Below, in pieces: positions 12,851 to 26,699 of a stretch of DNA of 64,000 nt. The position numbers and the translations under genes were made by a program. The notes below the pieces were generated by a model. That model searched no databases. It saw only the letters and a program-made list of their open reading frames with translations, and was not told the DNA's origin. Source of the DNA: Zhengitettix transpicula. Taxonomy: Eukaryota; Arthropoda; Insecta; Orthoptera; Tetrigidae. Position 1 is the first letter of the stretch. Every line of letters begins with the position of its first letter. Where the stretch lies: the NCBI GenBank assembly GCA_037074705.1, contig JAYJMR010000073.1, positions 1-64,000 on the forward strand, written 5' to 3'.

Positions 12851-15800
12851 TCATAATAAATGACTCGTTCTTTATAAAAATTACTCAAACCTGCACTTCT
12901 AAAATCTTAATCCATTAATATTAAATAATATTTCGACGTTTCGACGACAAGTTTGGAATTTCACCAACCAAGAATCATCAAATAACAAAGTCTTATTTCA
13001 TAATAAATGACTCGTTCTTTATAAAATTACTCAAACCTGCACTTCTAAAATCTTAATCTATTAATATTAATTAATATATCCCAATATTTCGACGTTTCGA
13101 CGACAAGTTTGGAATTTCACCAACCAAGAATCTTCAAATAACAAAGTCTTATTTCATAATAAATGACTCGTTCTTTATAAAATTACTCAAACCTGCACTT
13201 CTAAAATCTTATTCCATTAATAATAATTAATATATCGTAATATTTCGACGTTTCGACGACAAGTTGGAATTTCACCAACCAAGAATCTTCAAATAACAAA
13301 GTCTTATTTCATAATAAATGACTCGTTCTTTATAAAAATTACTCAAACCTGCACTTCTAAAATCTTATTCCATTAATATAATTAATATATCGTAATATTT
13401 CGACGTTTCGACGACAAGTTTGGAATTTCACCAACCAAGAATCTTCAAATAATAAAGTCTTATTTCATAATAAATGACTCGTTCTTTATAAAAATTACTC
13501 AAACCTGCACTTCTAAAATCTTAATCCATTAATATTATTTAATATATCGTAATATTTCGACGTTTCGACGACAAGTTTGGAATTTCACCAACCAAGAATC
13601 TTCAAATAACAAAGTCTTATTTCATAATAAATGACTCGTTCTTTATAAAAATTACTCAAACCTGCACTTCTAAAATCTTAATCCATTAATATTAATTAAT
13701 ATATCGTAATATTTCGACGTTTCGACGACAAGTTTGGAATTTCACCAACCAAGAATCTTCAAATAACAAAGTCTTATTTCATAATAAATGACTCGTTCTT
13801 TATAAAAATTAGTCAAACCTGCACTTTTAAAATCTTAATCTATTAATATTAATTAATATATCCAATATTTCGACGTTTCGACGACAAGTTTGGAATTTCA
13901 CGAACCAAGAATCTTCAAATAACAAAGTCTTATTTCATAAAAAATGACTCGTTCTTTATAAAAATTACTCAAATCAGCACTTCTAAAATCTTAATCTATT
14001 AATACTAATTAATATATCATAATATTTCGACGTTTCGACGACAAGTTTGGAATTTCACCAACCAAGAATCTTCAAATAACAAAGTCTTATTTCATAATAA
14101 ATGATTCGTTCTTTATAAAAATTACTCAAACCTGCACTTCTAAAATCTTAATCTATTAATATTAATTAATATATCATAATATTTCGACGTTTCGACGACA
14201 AGTTTGGAATTTCACCAACCAAGAATCTTCAAATAACAAAGTCTTATTTCATAATAAATGACTCGTTCTTTATAAAAATTACTCAAACCAGCACTTCTAA
14301 AATCTTAATCAATTAATATTAATAAATATATCAAAATATTTCGACGTTTCGACGACAAGTTTGAATTTCACCAACCAAGAATCTTCAAATAACAAAGTCT
14401 TATTTCATAATAAATGACTCGTTCTTTTTAAAAATTAGTCAAACCTGCACTTCTAAAATCTTAATCTATTAATATTAATTAATATATCGTAATATTTCGA
14501 CGTTTCGACGACAAGTTTGGAATTTCACACAACCAAGAATCTTCAAATAACAAAGTCTTATTCATAATAAATGACTCGTTCTTTATAAAAATTACTCAAA
14601 CCTGCACTTCTAAAATCTTAATCCATTAATATTAATAAATATATCGTAATATTTCGACGTTTCGACGACAAGTTTGGAATTTCACCAACCAAGAATCTTC
14701 AAATAACAAAGTCTTATTTCATAATAAATGACTCGTTCTTTATAAAAATTACTCAAACCTGCACTTCTAAAATCTTAATCCATTAATATTAATTAATATA
14801 TCGTAATATTTCGACGTTTCGACGACAAGTTTGGAATTTCACCAACCAAGAATCTTCAAATAACAAAGTCTTATTTCATAATAAATGACTCGTTCTTTAT
14901 AAAAATTACTCAAACCTGCACTTCTAAAATCTTAATCCATTAATATTAATTAATATATCGTAATATTTCGACGTTTCGACGACAAGTTTGGAATTTCACC
15001 AACAAGAATCTTCAAATAACAAAGTCTTATTTCATAATAAATGACTCGATCTTTATAAAAATTACTCAAACCTGCACTTCTAAAATCTTAATCTATTAAT
15101 ATTAATTAATATATCCCAATATTTCGACGTTACGACGACAAGTTTGGAATTTCACCAACCAAGAATCTTCAAATAACAAAGTCTTATTTCATAATAAATG
15201 ACTCGTTCTTTATAAAAATTACTCAAACCTGCACTTCTAAAATCTTATTCCATTAATATTAATAATTATATCGTAATATTTCGACGTTTCGACGACAAGT
15301 TTGGAATTTTACCAACCAAGAATCTTCAAATAACAAAGTCTTATTTCATAATAAATGACTCGTTCTTTATAAAAATTACTCAAACCTGCACTTCTAAAAT
15401 CTTAATCCATTAATATTAATTAATATATCGTAATATTTCGACGTTTCGACGACAAGTTTGGAATTTCACCAACCAAGAATCTTCAAATAACAAAGTCTTA
15501 TTTCATATTAAATGACTCGTTCTTTATAAATATTACTCAAACCTGCACTTCTAAAATCTTAATCCATTAATATTAATTAATATATCGTAATATTTCGACG
15601 TTTCGACGACAAGTTTGGAATTTCACCAACCAAGAATCTTCAAATAACAAAGTCTTATTTCATAATAAATGACTCGTTCTTTATAAAAATTACTCAAACC
15701 TGCACTTCTAAAATCTTAATCCATTAATATTAATTAATATATCGTAATATTTCGACATTTCGACGACAAGTTTGGAATTTCACGAACCAAGAATCTTCAA

Positions 15801-18800
15801 ATAACAAAGTCTTATTTCATAATAAATGACTCGTTCTTTATAAAAATTAGTCAAACCTGCACTTTTAAAATCTTAATCTATTAATATTAATTAATATATC
15901 CCAATATTTCGACGTTTCGACGACAAGTTTGGAATTTCACCAACCAAGAATCTTCAAATAACAAAGTCTTATTTCATAATAAATGACTCGTTCTTTATAA
16001 AAATTACTCAAACCAGCACTTCCAAAATCTTAATCTATTAATACTAATTAATATATCATAATATTTCGACGTTTCGACGACAAGTTTGGAATTCACCAAC
16101 CAAGAATCTTCAAATAACAAAGTCTTATTTCATAATAAATGATTCGTTCTTTATAAAAATTACTCAAACCTGCACTTCTAAAATCTTAATCTATTAATAT
16201 TAATTAATATATCATAATATTTCGACGTTTCGACGACAAGTTTGGAATTTCACCAACCAAGAATCTTCAAATAACAAAGTCTTATTTCATAATAATTGAC
16301 TCGTTCTTTATAAAAATTACTCTAACCAGCACTTCTAAAATCTTAATCCATTAATATTAATTAATATATCGTAATATTTCGACGTTTCGACGACAAGTTT
16401 GCAATTTCACCAACCAAGAATCTTCAAATAACAAAGTCTTTTTTCATAATAAATGACTCGTTCTTTATAAAAATTACTCAAACCTGCACTTCTAAAATCT
16501 TAATCTATTAATATTAATTAATATATCCCAATATTTCGACGTTTCGACGACAAGTTTGGAATATCACCAACCAAGAATCTTCAAATAACAAAGTCTGATT
16601 TCATAATAAATGACTCGTTCTTTATAAAAATTACACAAACCTGCACTTCTAAAATCTTAATCCATTAATATTAATTAATATATCGTAATATTTCGACGTT
16701 TCGACGACAAGTTTGGAATTTCACCAACCAAGATCTTCAAATAAAAAAGTCTTATTTCATAATAAATGACTCGTTCTTTATAAAAATTACTCAAACCTGC
16801 ACTTCTAAAATCTTATTCCATTAATATTAATTAATAAATCGTAATATTTCGACGTTTCGACGACAAGTTTGGACTTTCACCAACCAAGAATCTTCAAATA
16901 ACAAAGTCTTATTTCATAATAAATGACTCGTTCTTTATAAAAATTACTCAAACCTGCACTTCTAAAATCTTAATCCATTAATATTAAATAATATTTCGAC
17001 GTTTCGACGACAAGTTTGGAATTTCACCAACCAAGAATCTTCAAATAACAAAGTCTTATTTCATAATAAATGACTCGTTCTTTATAAAAATTACTCAAAC
17101 CTGCACTTCTAAAATCTTAATCTATTAATATTAATTAATATATCCCAATATTTCGACGTTTCGACGACAAGTTTGGAATTTCACCAACCAAGAATCTTCA
17201 AATAACAAAGTCTTATTTCATAATAAATGACTCGTTCTTTATAAAAATTACTCAAACCTGCACTTCTAAAATCTTATTCCATTAATATTAATTAATATAT
17301 CGTAATATTTCGACGTTTCGACGACAAGTTTGGAATTTCACCAACCAAGAATCTTCAAATAACAAAGTCTTATTTCATAATAAATGACTCGTTCTTTATA
17401 AAAATTACTCAAACCTGCACTTCTAAAATCTTATTCCATTAATATTAATTAATATATCGTAATATTTCGACGTTTCGACGACAAGTTTGGAATTTCAGCA
17501 ACCAAGAATCTTCAAATAACAAAGTCTTATTTCATAATAAATGACTCGTTCTTTATAAAAATTACTCAAACCTGCACTTCTAAAATCTTAATCCATTAAT
17601 ATTATTTAATATATCGTAATATTTCGACGTTTCGACGACAAGTTTGGAATTTCACCAACCAAGAATCTTCAAATAACAAAGTCTTATTTCATAATAAATG
17701 ACTCGTTCTTTATAAAAATTACTCAAACCTGCACTTCTAAAATCTTAATCCATTAATATTAATTAATATATCGTAATATTTCGACGTTTCGACGACAAGT
17801 TTGGAATTTCACCAACCAAGAATCTTCAAATAACAAAGTCTTATTTCATAATAAATGACTCGTTCTTTATAAAAATTAGTCAAACCTGCACTTTTAAAAT
17901 CTTAATCTATTAATATTAATTAATATATCCCAATATTTCGACGTTTCGATGACAAGTTTGGAATTTCACCAACCAAGAATCTTCAAATAACAAAGTCTTA
18001 TTTCATAATAAATAACTCGTTCTTTATAAAAATTACTCAAATCAGCACTTCTAAAATATTAATCTATTAATACTAATTAATATATCATAATATTTCGACG
18101 TTTCGACGACAAGTTTGGAATTTCACCAACCAAGAATCTTCAAATAACAAAGTCTTATTTCATAATAAATGACTCGTTCTTTATAAAAATTACTCAAACC
18201 TGCACTTCTAAAATCTTATTCCATTAATATTAATTAATATATCGTAATATTTCGACGTTTCGACGACAAGTTTGGAATTTTACCAACCAACAATCTTCAA
18301 ATAACAAAGTCTTATTTCATAATAAATGACTCGTTCTTAATAAAAATTACTCAAACCTGCACTTCTAAAATCTTAATCCATTAATATTAATTAATATATC
18401 GTAATATTTCGACGTTTCGACGACAAGTTTGGAATTTCACCAACCAAGAATCTTCAAATAACAAAGTCTTATTTCGTAATAAATGACTCGTTCTTTATAA
18501 AAATTACTCTAACCTGCACTTCTAAAATCTTAATCCATTAATATTAATTAATATATCGTAATATTTCGACGTTTCGACGACAAGTTTGGAATTTCACCAA
18601 CCAAGAATCTTCAAATAACAAAGTCTTTTTTCATAATAAATGACTCGTTCTTTATAAAAATTACTCAAACCTGCACTTCTAAAATCTTAATCTATTAATA
18701 TTAATTAATATATCCCAATATTTCGACGTTTCGACGACAAGTTTGGAATATCACCAACCAAGAATCTTCAAATAACAAAGTCTTATTTCATAATAAATGA

Positions 18801-21800
18801 CTCGTTCTTTATAAAAATTACACAAACCTGCACTTCTAAAATCTTAATCCATTAATATTAATTAATATATCGTAATATTTCGACGTTTCGACGACAAGAT
18901 TGGAATTTCACCAACCAAGAATCTTCAAATAACAAAGTCTTATTTCATAATAAATGACTCGTTCTTTATAAAAATTACTCAAACCTGCACTTCTAAAATC
19001 TTATTCCATTAATATTAATTAATATATCGTAATATTTCGACGTTTCGACGACAAGTTTGGAATTTCACCAACCAAGAATCTTCAAATAACAAAGTCTTAT
19101 TTCATAATAAATGACTCGTTCTTTATAAAAATTACTCAAACCTGCACTTCTAAAATCTTAATCCATTAATATTAAATAATATTTCGACGTTTCGACGACA
19201 AGTTTGGAATTTCACCAACCAAGAATCATCAAACAACAAAGTCTTATTTCATAATAAATGACTCGTTCTTTATAAAAATTACTCAAACCTGCACTTCTAA
19301 AATCTTAATCTATTAATATTAATTAATATATCCCAATATTTCGACGTTTCGACGACAAGTTTGGAATTTCACCAACCAAGAATCTTCAAATAACAAAGTC
19401 TTATTTCATAATAAATGACTCGTTCTTTATAAAAATTACTCAAACCTGCACTTCTAAAATCTTATTCCATTAATAATAATTAATATATCGTAATATTTCG
19501 ACGTTTCGACGACAAGTTTGGAATTTCACCAACCAAGAATCTTCAAATAACAAAGTCTTATTTCATAATAAATGACTCGTTCTTTATAAAAATTACTCAA
19601 ACCTGCACTTCTAAAATCTTATTCCATTAATATTAATTAATATATCGTAATATTTCGACGTTTCGACGACAAGTTTGGAATTTCACCAACCAAGAATCTT
19701 CAAATAATAAAGTCTTATTTCATAATAAATGACTCGTTCTTTATAAAAATTACTCAAACCTGCACTTCTAAAATCTTAATCCATTAATATTATTTAATAT
19801 ATCGTAATATTTCGACGTTTCGACGACAAGTTTGGAATTTCACCAACCAAGAATCTTCAAATAACAAAGTCTTATTTCAAAATAAATGACTCGTTCTTTA
19901 TAAAAATTACTCAAACCTGCACTTCTAAAATCTTAATCCATTAATATTAATTAATATATCGTAATATTTCGACGTTTCGACGACAAGTTTGGAATTTCAC
20001 CAACCAAGAATCTTCAAATAACAAAGTCTTATTTCATAATAAATGACTCGTTCTTTATAAAAATTAGTCAAACCTGCACTTTTAAAATCTTAATCTATTA
20101 ATATTAATTAATATATCCCAATATTTCGACGTTTCGACGACAAGTTTGGAATTTCACCAACCAAGAATCTTCAAATAACAAAGTCTTATTTCATAAAAAA
20201 TGACTCGTTCTTTATAAAAATTACTCAAATCAGCACTTCTAAAATCTTAATCTATTAATACTAATTAATATATCATAATATTTCGACGTTTCAACGACAA
20301 GTTTGGAATTTCACCAACCAAGAATCTTCAAATAACAAAGTCTTATTTCATAATAAATGATTCGTTCTTTATAAAAATTACTCAAACCTGCACTTCTAAA
20401 ATCTTAATCTATTAATATTAATTAATATATCATAATATTTCGACGTTTCGACGACAAGTTTGGAATTTCACCAACCAAGAATCTTCAAATAACAAAGTCT
20501 TATTTCATAATAAATGACTCGTTCTTTATAAAAATTACTCAAACCAGCACTTCTAAAATCTTAATCAATTAATATTAATAAATATATCAAAATATTTCGA
20601 CGTTTCGACGACAAGTTTGGAATTTCACCAACCAAGAATCTTCAAATAACAAAGTCTTATTTCATAATAAATGACTCGTTCTTTTTAAAAATTAGTCAAA
20701 CCTGCACTTCTAAAATCTTAATCTATTAATATTAATTAATATATCGTAATATTTCGACGTTTCGACGACAAGTTTGGAATTTCACCAACCAAGAATCTTC
20801 AAATAACAAAGTCTTATTTCATAATAAATGACTCGTTCTTTATAAAAATTACTCAAACCTGCACTTCTAAAATCTTAATCCATTAATATTAATAAATATA
20901 TCGTAATATTTCGACGTTTCGACGACAAGTTTGGAATTTCACCAACCAAGAATCTTCAAATAACAAAGTCTTATTTCATAATAAATGACTCGTTCTTTAT
21001 AAAAATTACTCAAACCTGCACTTCTAAAATCTTAATCCATTAATATTAATTAATATATCGTAATATTTCGACGTTTCGACGACAAGTTTGGAATTTCACC
21101 AACCAAGAATCTTCAAATAACAAAGTCTTATTTCATAATAAATGACTCGTTCTTTATAAAAATTACTCAAACCTGCACTTCTAAAATCTTAATCCATTAA
21201 TATTAATTAATATATCGTAATATTTCGACGTTTCGACGACAAGTTTGGAATTTCACCAACCAAGAATCTTCAAATAACAAAGTCTTATTTCATAATAAAT
21301 GACTCGATCTTTATAAAAATTACTCAAACCTGCACTTCTAAAATCTTAATCTATTAATATTAATTAATATATCCCAATATTTCGACGTTACGACGACAAG
21401 TTTGGAATTTCACCAACCAAGAATCTTCAAATAACAAAGTCTTATTTCATAATAAATGACTCGTTCTTTATAAAAATTACTCAAACCTGCACTTCTAAAA
21501 TCTTATTCCATTAATATTAATTAATATATCGTAATATTTCGACGTTTCGACGACAAGTTTGGAATTTTACCAACCAAGAATCTTCAAATAACAAAGTCTT
21601 ATTTCATAATAAATGACTCGTTCTTTATAAAAATTACTCAAACCTGCACTTCTAAAATCTTAATCCATTAATATTAATTAATATATCGTAATATTTCGAC
21701 GTTTCGACGACAAGTTTGGAATTTCACCAACCAAGAATCTTCAAATAACAAAGTCTTATTTCATATTAAATGACTCGTTCTTTATAAATATTACTCAAAC

Positions 21801-24600
21801 CTGCACTTCTAAAATCTTAATCCATTAATATTAATTAATATATCGTAATATTTCGACGTTTCGACGACAAGTTTGGAATTTCACCAACCAAGAATCTTCA
21901 AATAACAAAGTCTTATTTCATAATAAATGACTCGTTCTTTATAAAAATTACTCAAACCTGCACTTCTAAAATCTTAATCCATTAATATTAATTAATATAT
22001 CGTAATATTTCGACATTTCGACGACAAGTTTGGAATTTCACCAACCAAGAATCTTCAAATAACAAAGTCTTATTTCATAATAAATGACTCGTTCTTTATA
22101 AAAATTAGTCAAACCTGCACTTTTAAAATCTTAATCTATTAATATTAATTAATATATCCCAATATTTCGACGTTTCGACGACAAGTTTGGAATTTCACCA
22201 ACCAAGAATCTTCAAATAACAAAGTCTTATTTCATAAAAAATGACTCGTTCTTTATAAAAATTACTCAAACCAGCACTTCCAAAATCTTAATCTATTAAT
22301 ACTAATTAATATATCATAATATTTCGACGTTTCGACGACAAGTTTGGAATTTCACCAACCAAGAATCTTCAAATAACAAAGTCTTATTTCATAATAAATG
22401 ATTCGTTCTTTATAAAAATTACTCAAACCTGCACTTCTAAAATCTTAATCTATTAATATTAATTAATATATCATAATATTTCGACGTTTCGACGACAAGT
22501 TTGGAATTTCACCAACCAAGAATCTTCAAATAACAAAGTCTTATTTCATAATAAATGACTCGTTCTTTATAAAAATTACTCAAACCAGCACTTCTAAAAT
22601 CTTAATCCATTAATATTAATTAATATATCGTAATATTTCGACGTTTCGACGACAAGTTTGCAATTTCACCAACCAAGAATCTTCAAATAACAAAGTCTTT
22701 TTTCATAATAAATGACTCGTTCTTTATAAAAATTACTCAAACCTGCACTTCTAAAATCTTAATCTATTAATATTAATTAATATATCCCAATATTTCGACG
22801 TTTCGACGACAAGTTTGGAATATCACCAACCAAGAATCTTCAAATAACAAAGTCTTATTTCATAATAAATGACTCGTTCTTTATAAAAATTACACAAACC
22901 TGCACTTCTAAAATCTTAATCCATTAATATTAATTAATATATCGTAATATTTCGACGTTTCGACGACAAGTTTGGAATTTCACCAACCAAGAATCTTCAA
23001 ATAAAAAAGTCTTATTTCATAATAAATGACTCGTTCTTTATAAAAATTACTCAAACCTGCACTTCTAAAATCTTATTCCATTAATATTAATTAATAAATC
23101 GTAATATTTCGACGTTTCGACGACAAGTTTGGACTTTCACCAACCAAGAATCTTCAAATAACAAAGTCTTATTTCATAATAAATGACTCGTTCTTTATAA
23201 AAATTACTCAAACCTGCACTTCTAAAATCTTAATCCATTAATATTAAATAATATTTCGACGTTTCGACGACAAGTTTGGAATTTCACCAACCAAGAATCT
23301 TCAAATAACAAAGTCTTATTTCATAATAAATGACTCGTTCTTTATAAAAATTACTCAAACCTGCACTTCTAAAATCTTAATCTATTAATATTAATTAATA
23401 TATCCCAATATTTCGACGTTTCGACGACAAGTTTGGAATTTCACCAACCAAGAATCTTCAAATAACAAAGTCTTATTTCATAATAAATGACTCGTTCTTT
23501 ATAAAAATTACTCAAACCTGCACTTCTAAAATCTTATTCCATTAATATTAATTAATATATCGTAATATTTCGACGTTTCGACGACAAGTTTGGAATTTCA
23601 CCAACCAAGAATCTTCAAATAACAAAGTCTTATTTCATAATAAATGACTCGTTCTTTATAAAAATTACTCAAACCTGCACTTCTAAAATCTTATTCCATT
23701 AATATTAATTAATATATCGTAATATTTCGACGTTTCGACGACAAGTTTGGAATTTCAGCAACCAAGAATCTTCAAATAACAAAGTCTTATTTCATAATAA
23801 ATGACTCGTTCTTTATAAAAATTACTCAAACCTGCACTTCTAAAATCTTAATCCATTAATATTATTTAATATATCGTAATATTTCGACGTTTCGACGACA
23901 AGTTTGGAATTTCACCAACCAAGAATCTTCAAATAACAAAGTCTTATTTCATAATAAATGACTCGTTCTTTATAAAAATTACTCAAACCTGCACTTCTAA
24001 AATCTTAATCCATTAATATTAATTAATATATCGTAATATTTCGACGTTTCGACGACAAGTTTGGAATTTCACCAACCAAGAATCTTCAAATAACAAAGTC
24101 TTATTTCATAATAAATGACTCGTTCTTTATAAAAATTAGTCAAACCTGCACTTTTAAAATCTTAATCTATTAATATTAATTAATATATCCCAATATTTCG
24201 ACGTTTCGATGACAAGTTTGGAATTTCACCAACCAAGAATCTTCAAATAACAAAGTCTTATTTCATAATAAATAACTCGTTCTTTATAAAAATTACTCAA
24301 ATCAGCACTTCTAAAATATTAATCTATTAATACTAATTAATATATCATAATATTTCGACGTTTCGACGACAAGTTTGGAATTTCACCAACCAAGAATCTT
24401 CAAATAACAAAGTCTTATTTCATAATAAATGACTCGTTCTTTATAAAAATTACTCAAACCTGCACTTCTAAAATCTTATTCCATTAATATTAATTAATAT
24501 ATCGTAATATTTCGACGTTTCGACGACAAGTTTGGAATTTTACCAACCAACAATCTTCAAATAACAAAGTCTTATTTCATAATAAATGACTCGTTCTTAA
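12080..24600. repeat. About 40-monomer macro-repeat (unit about 6.26 kb), two full units
   Basis: A long block is repeated nearly intact. TTAAATAATATTTCG (a monomer with a 10-bp deletion) lies at 12921 and 19172, and again at 16984 and 23244. GTTACGACG is at about 15130 and 21389, GACATTTCGAC at about 15754 and 22014, ATAAAAAAGTC at 16741 and 23001, and AATAACTCG at 18011 and 24271. Spacing is 6251-6260 bp. A further partial unit is hinted at by GACATTTCG near 28272 and TTCCAAAATC near 28538, 6258-6259 bp after the second unit. The first unit carries several single-base deletions that the second lacks. Confidence 0.85.
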
Positions 24601-26320
24601 TAAAAATTACTCAAACCTGCACTTCTAAAATCTTAATCCATTAATATTAATTAATATATCGTTATATTTCGACGTTTCGACGACAAGTTTGGAATTTCAC
24701 CAACCAAGAATCTTCAAATAACAAAGTCTTATTTCATAATAAATGACTCGTTCTTTATAAAAATTACTCAAACCTGCACTTCTAAAATCTTAATCTATTA
24801 ATATTAATTAATATATCCCAATATTTCGACGTTTCGACGACAAGTTTGGAATATCACCAACCAAGAATCTTCAAATAACAAAGTCTTATTTCATAATAAA
24901 TGACTCGTTCTTTATAAAAATTACACAAACCTGCACTTCTAAAATCTTAATCCATTAATATTAATTAATATATCGTAATATTTCGACGTTTCGACGACAA
25001 GTTTGGAATTTCACCAACCAAGAATCTTCAAATAAAAAAGTCTTATTTCATAATAAATGACTCGTTCTTTATAAAAATTACTCAAACCTGCACTTCTAAA
25101 ATCTTATTCCATTAATATTAATTAATAAATCGTAATATTTCGACGTTTCGACGACAAGTTTGGACTTTCACCAACCAAGAATCTTCAAATAACAAAGTCT
25201 TATTTCATAATAAATGACTCGTTCTTTATAAAAATTACTCAAACCTGCACTTCTAAAATCTTAATCCATTAATATTAAATAATATTTCGACGTTTCGACG
25301 ACAAGTTTGGAATTTCACCAACCAAGAATCTTCAAATAACAAAGTCTTATTTCATAATAAATGACTCGTTCTTTATAAAAATTACTCAAACCTGCACTTC
25401 TAAAATCTTAATCTATTAATATTAATTAATATATCCCAATATTTCGACGTTTCGACGACAAGTTTGGAATTTCACCAACCAAGAATCTTCAAATAACAAA
25501 GTCTTATTTCATAATAAATGACTCGTTCTTTATAAAAATTACTCAAACCTGCACTTCTAAAATCTTATTCCATTAATATTAATTAATATATCGTAATATT
25601 TCGACGTTTCGACGACAAGTTTGGAATTTCACCAACCAAGAATCTTCAAATAACAAAGTCTTATTTCATAATAAATGACTCGTTCTTTATAAAAATTACT
25701 CAAACCTGCACTTCTAAAATCTTATTCCATTAATATTAATTAATATATCGTAATATTTCGACGTTTCGACGACAAGTTTGGAATTTCAGCAACCAAGAAT
25801 CTTCAAATAACAAAGTCTTATTTCATAATAAATGACTCGTTCTTTATAAAAATTACTCAAACCTGCACTTCTAAAATCTTAATCCATTAATATTATTTAA
25901 TATATCGTAATATTTCGACGTTTCGACGACAAGTTTGGAATTTCACCAACCAAGAATCTTCAAATAACAAAGTCTTATTTCATAATAAATGACTCGTTCT
26001 TTATAAAAATTACTCAAACCTGCACTTCTAAAATCTTAATCCATTAATATTAATTAATATATCGTAATATTTCGACGTTTCGACGACAAGTTTGGAATTT
26101 CACCAACCAAGAATCTTCAAATAACAAAGTCTTATTTCATAATAAATGACTCGTTCTTTATAAAAATTAGTCAAACCTGCACTTTTAAAATCTTAATCTA
26201 TTAATATTAATTAATATATCCAATATTTCGACGTTTCGACGAGAAGTTTGGAATTTCACCAACCAAGAATCTTCAAATAACAAAGTCTTATTTCATAATA
26301 AATAACTCGTTCTTTATAAA
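22690..26320. repeat. 13-monomer higher-order repeat (unit about 2031 bp)
   Basis: ATAAAAAAGTC at 23001 and 25032, the deleted monomer TTAAATAATATTT at 23244 and 25275, and AATAACTCG at 24271 and 26301 are spaced 2030-2031 bp apart. That equals 13 monomers minus the 10-bp deletion carried by one of them. This local duplication overlaps the end of the 6.26-kb macro-repeat. Confidence 0.8.
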
Positions 26321-26699
26321 AATTACTCAAATCAGCACTTCTAAAATATTAATCTATTAATACTAATTAATATATCATAATATTTCGACGTTTCGACCAC
26401 AAGTTTGGAATTTCACCAACCAAGAATCTTCAAATAACAAAGTCTTATTTCATAATAAATGATTCGTTCTTTATAAAAATTACTCAAACCTGCACTTCTA
26501 AAATCTTAATCTATTAATATTAATTAATATATCATAATATTTCGACGTTTCGACGACAAGTTTGGAATTTCACCAACCAAGAATCTTCAAATAACAAAGT
26601 CTTATTTCATAATAAATGACTCGTTCTTTATAAAAATTACTCAAACCAGCACTTCTAAAATCTTAATCTATTAATATTAATTAATATATCAAAATATTT

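Noticed and set aside
12080..24600. Assembly duplication as sole explanation of the 6.26-kb repeat
   Set aside because: The units differ by indels and substitutions and contain differently sized internal duplications, so simple assembly copying is unlikely, although read support should be checked.
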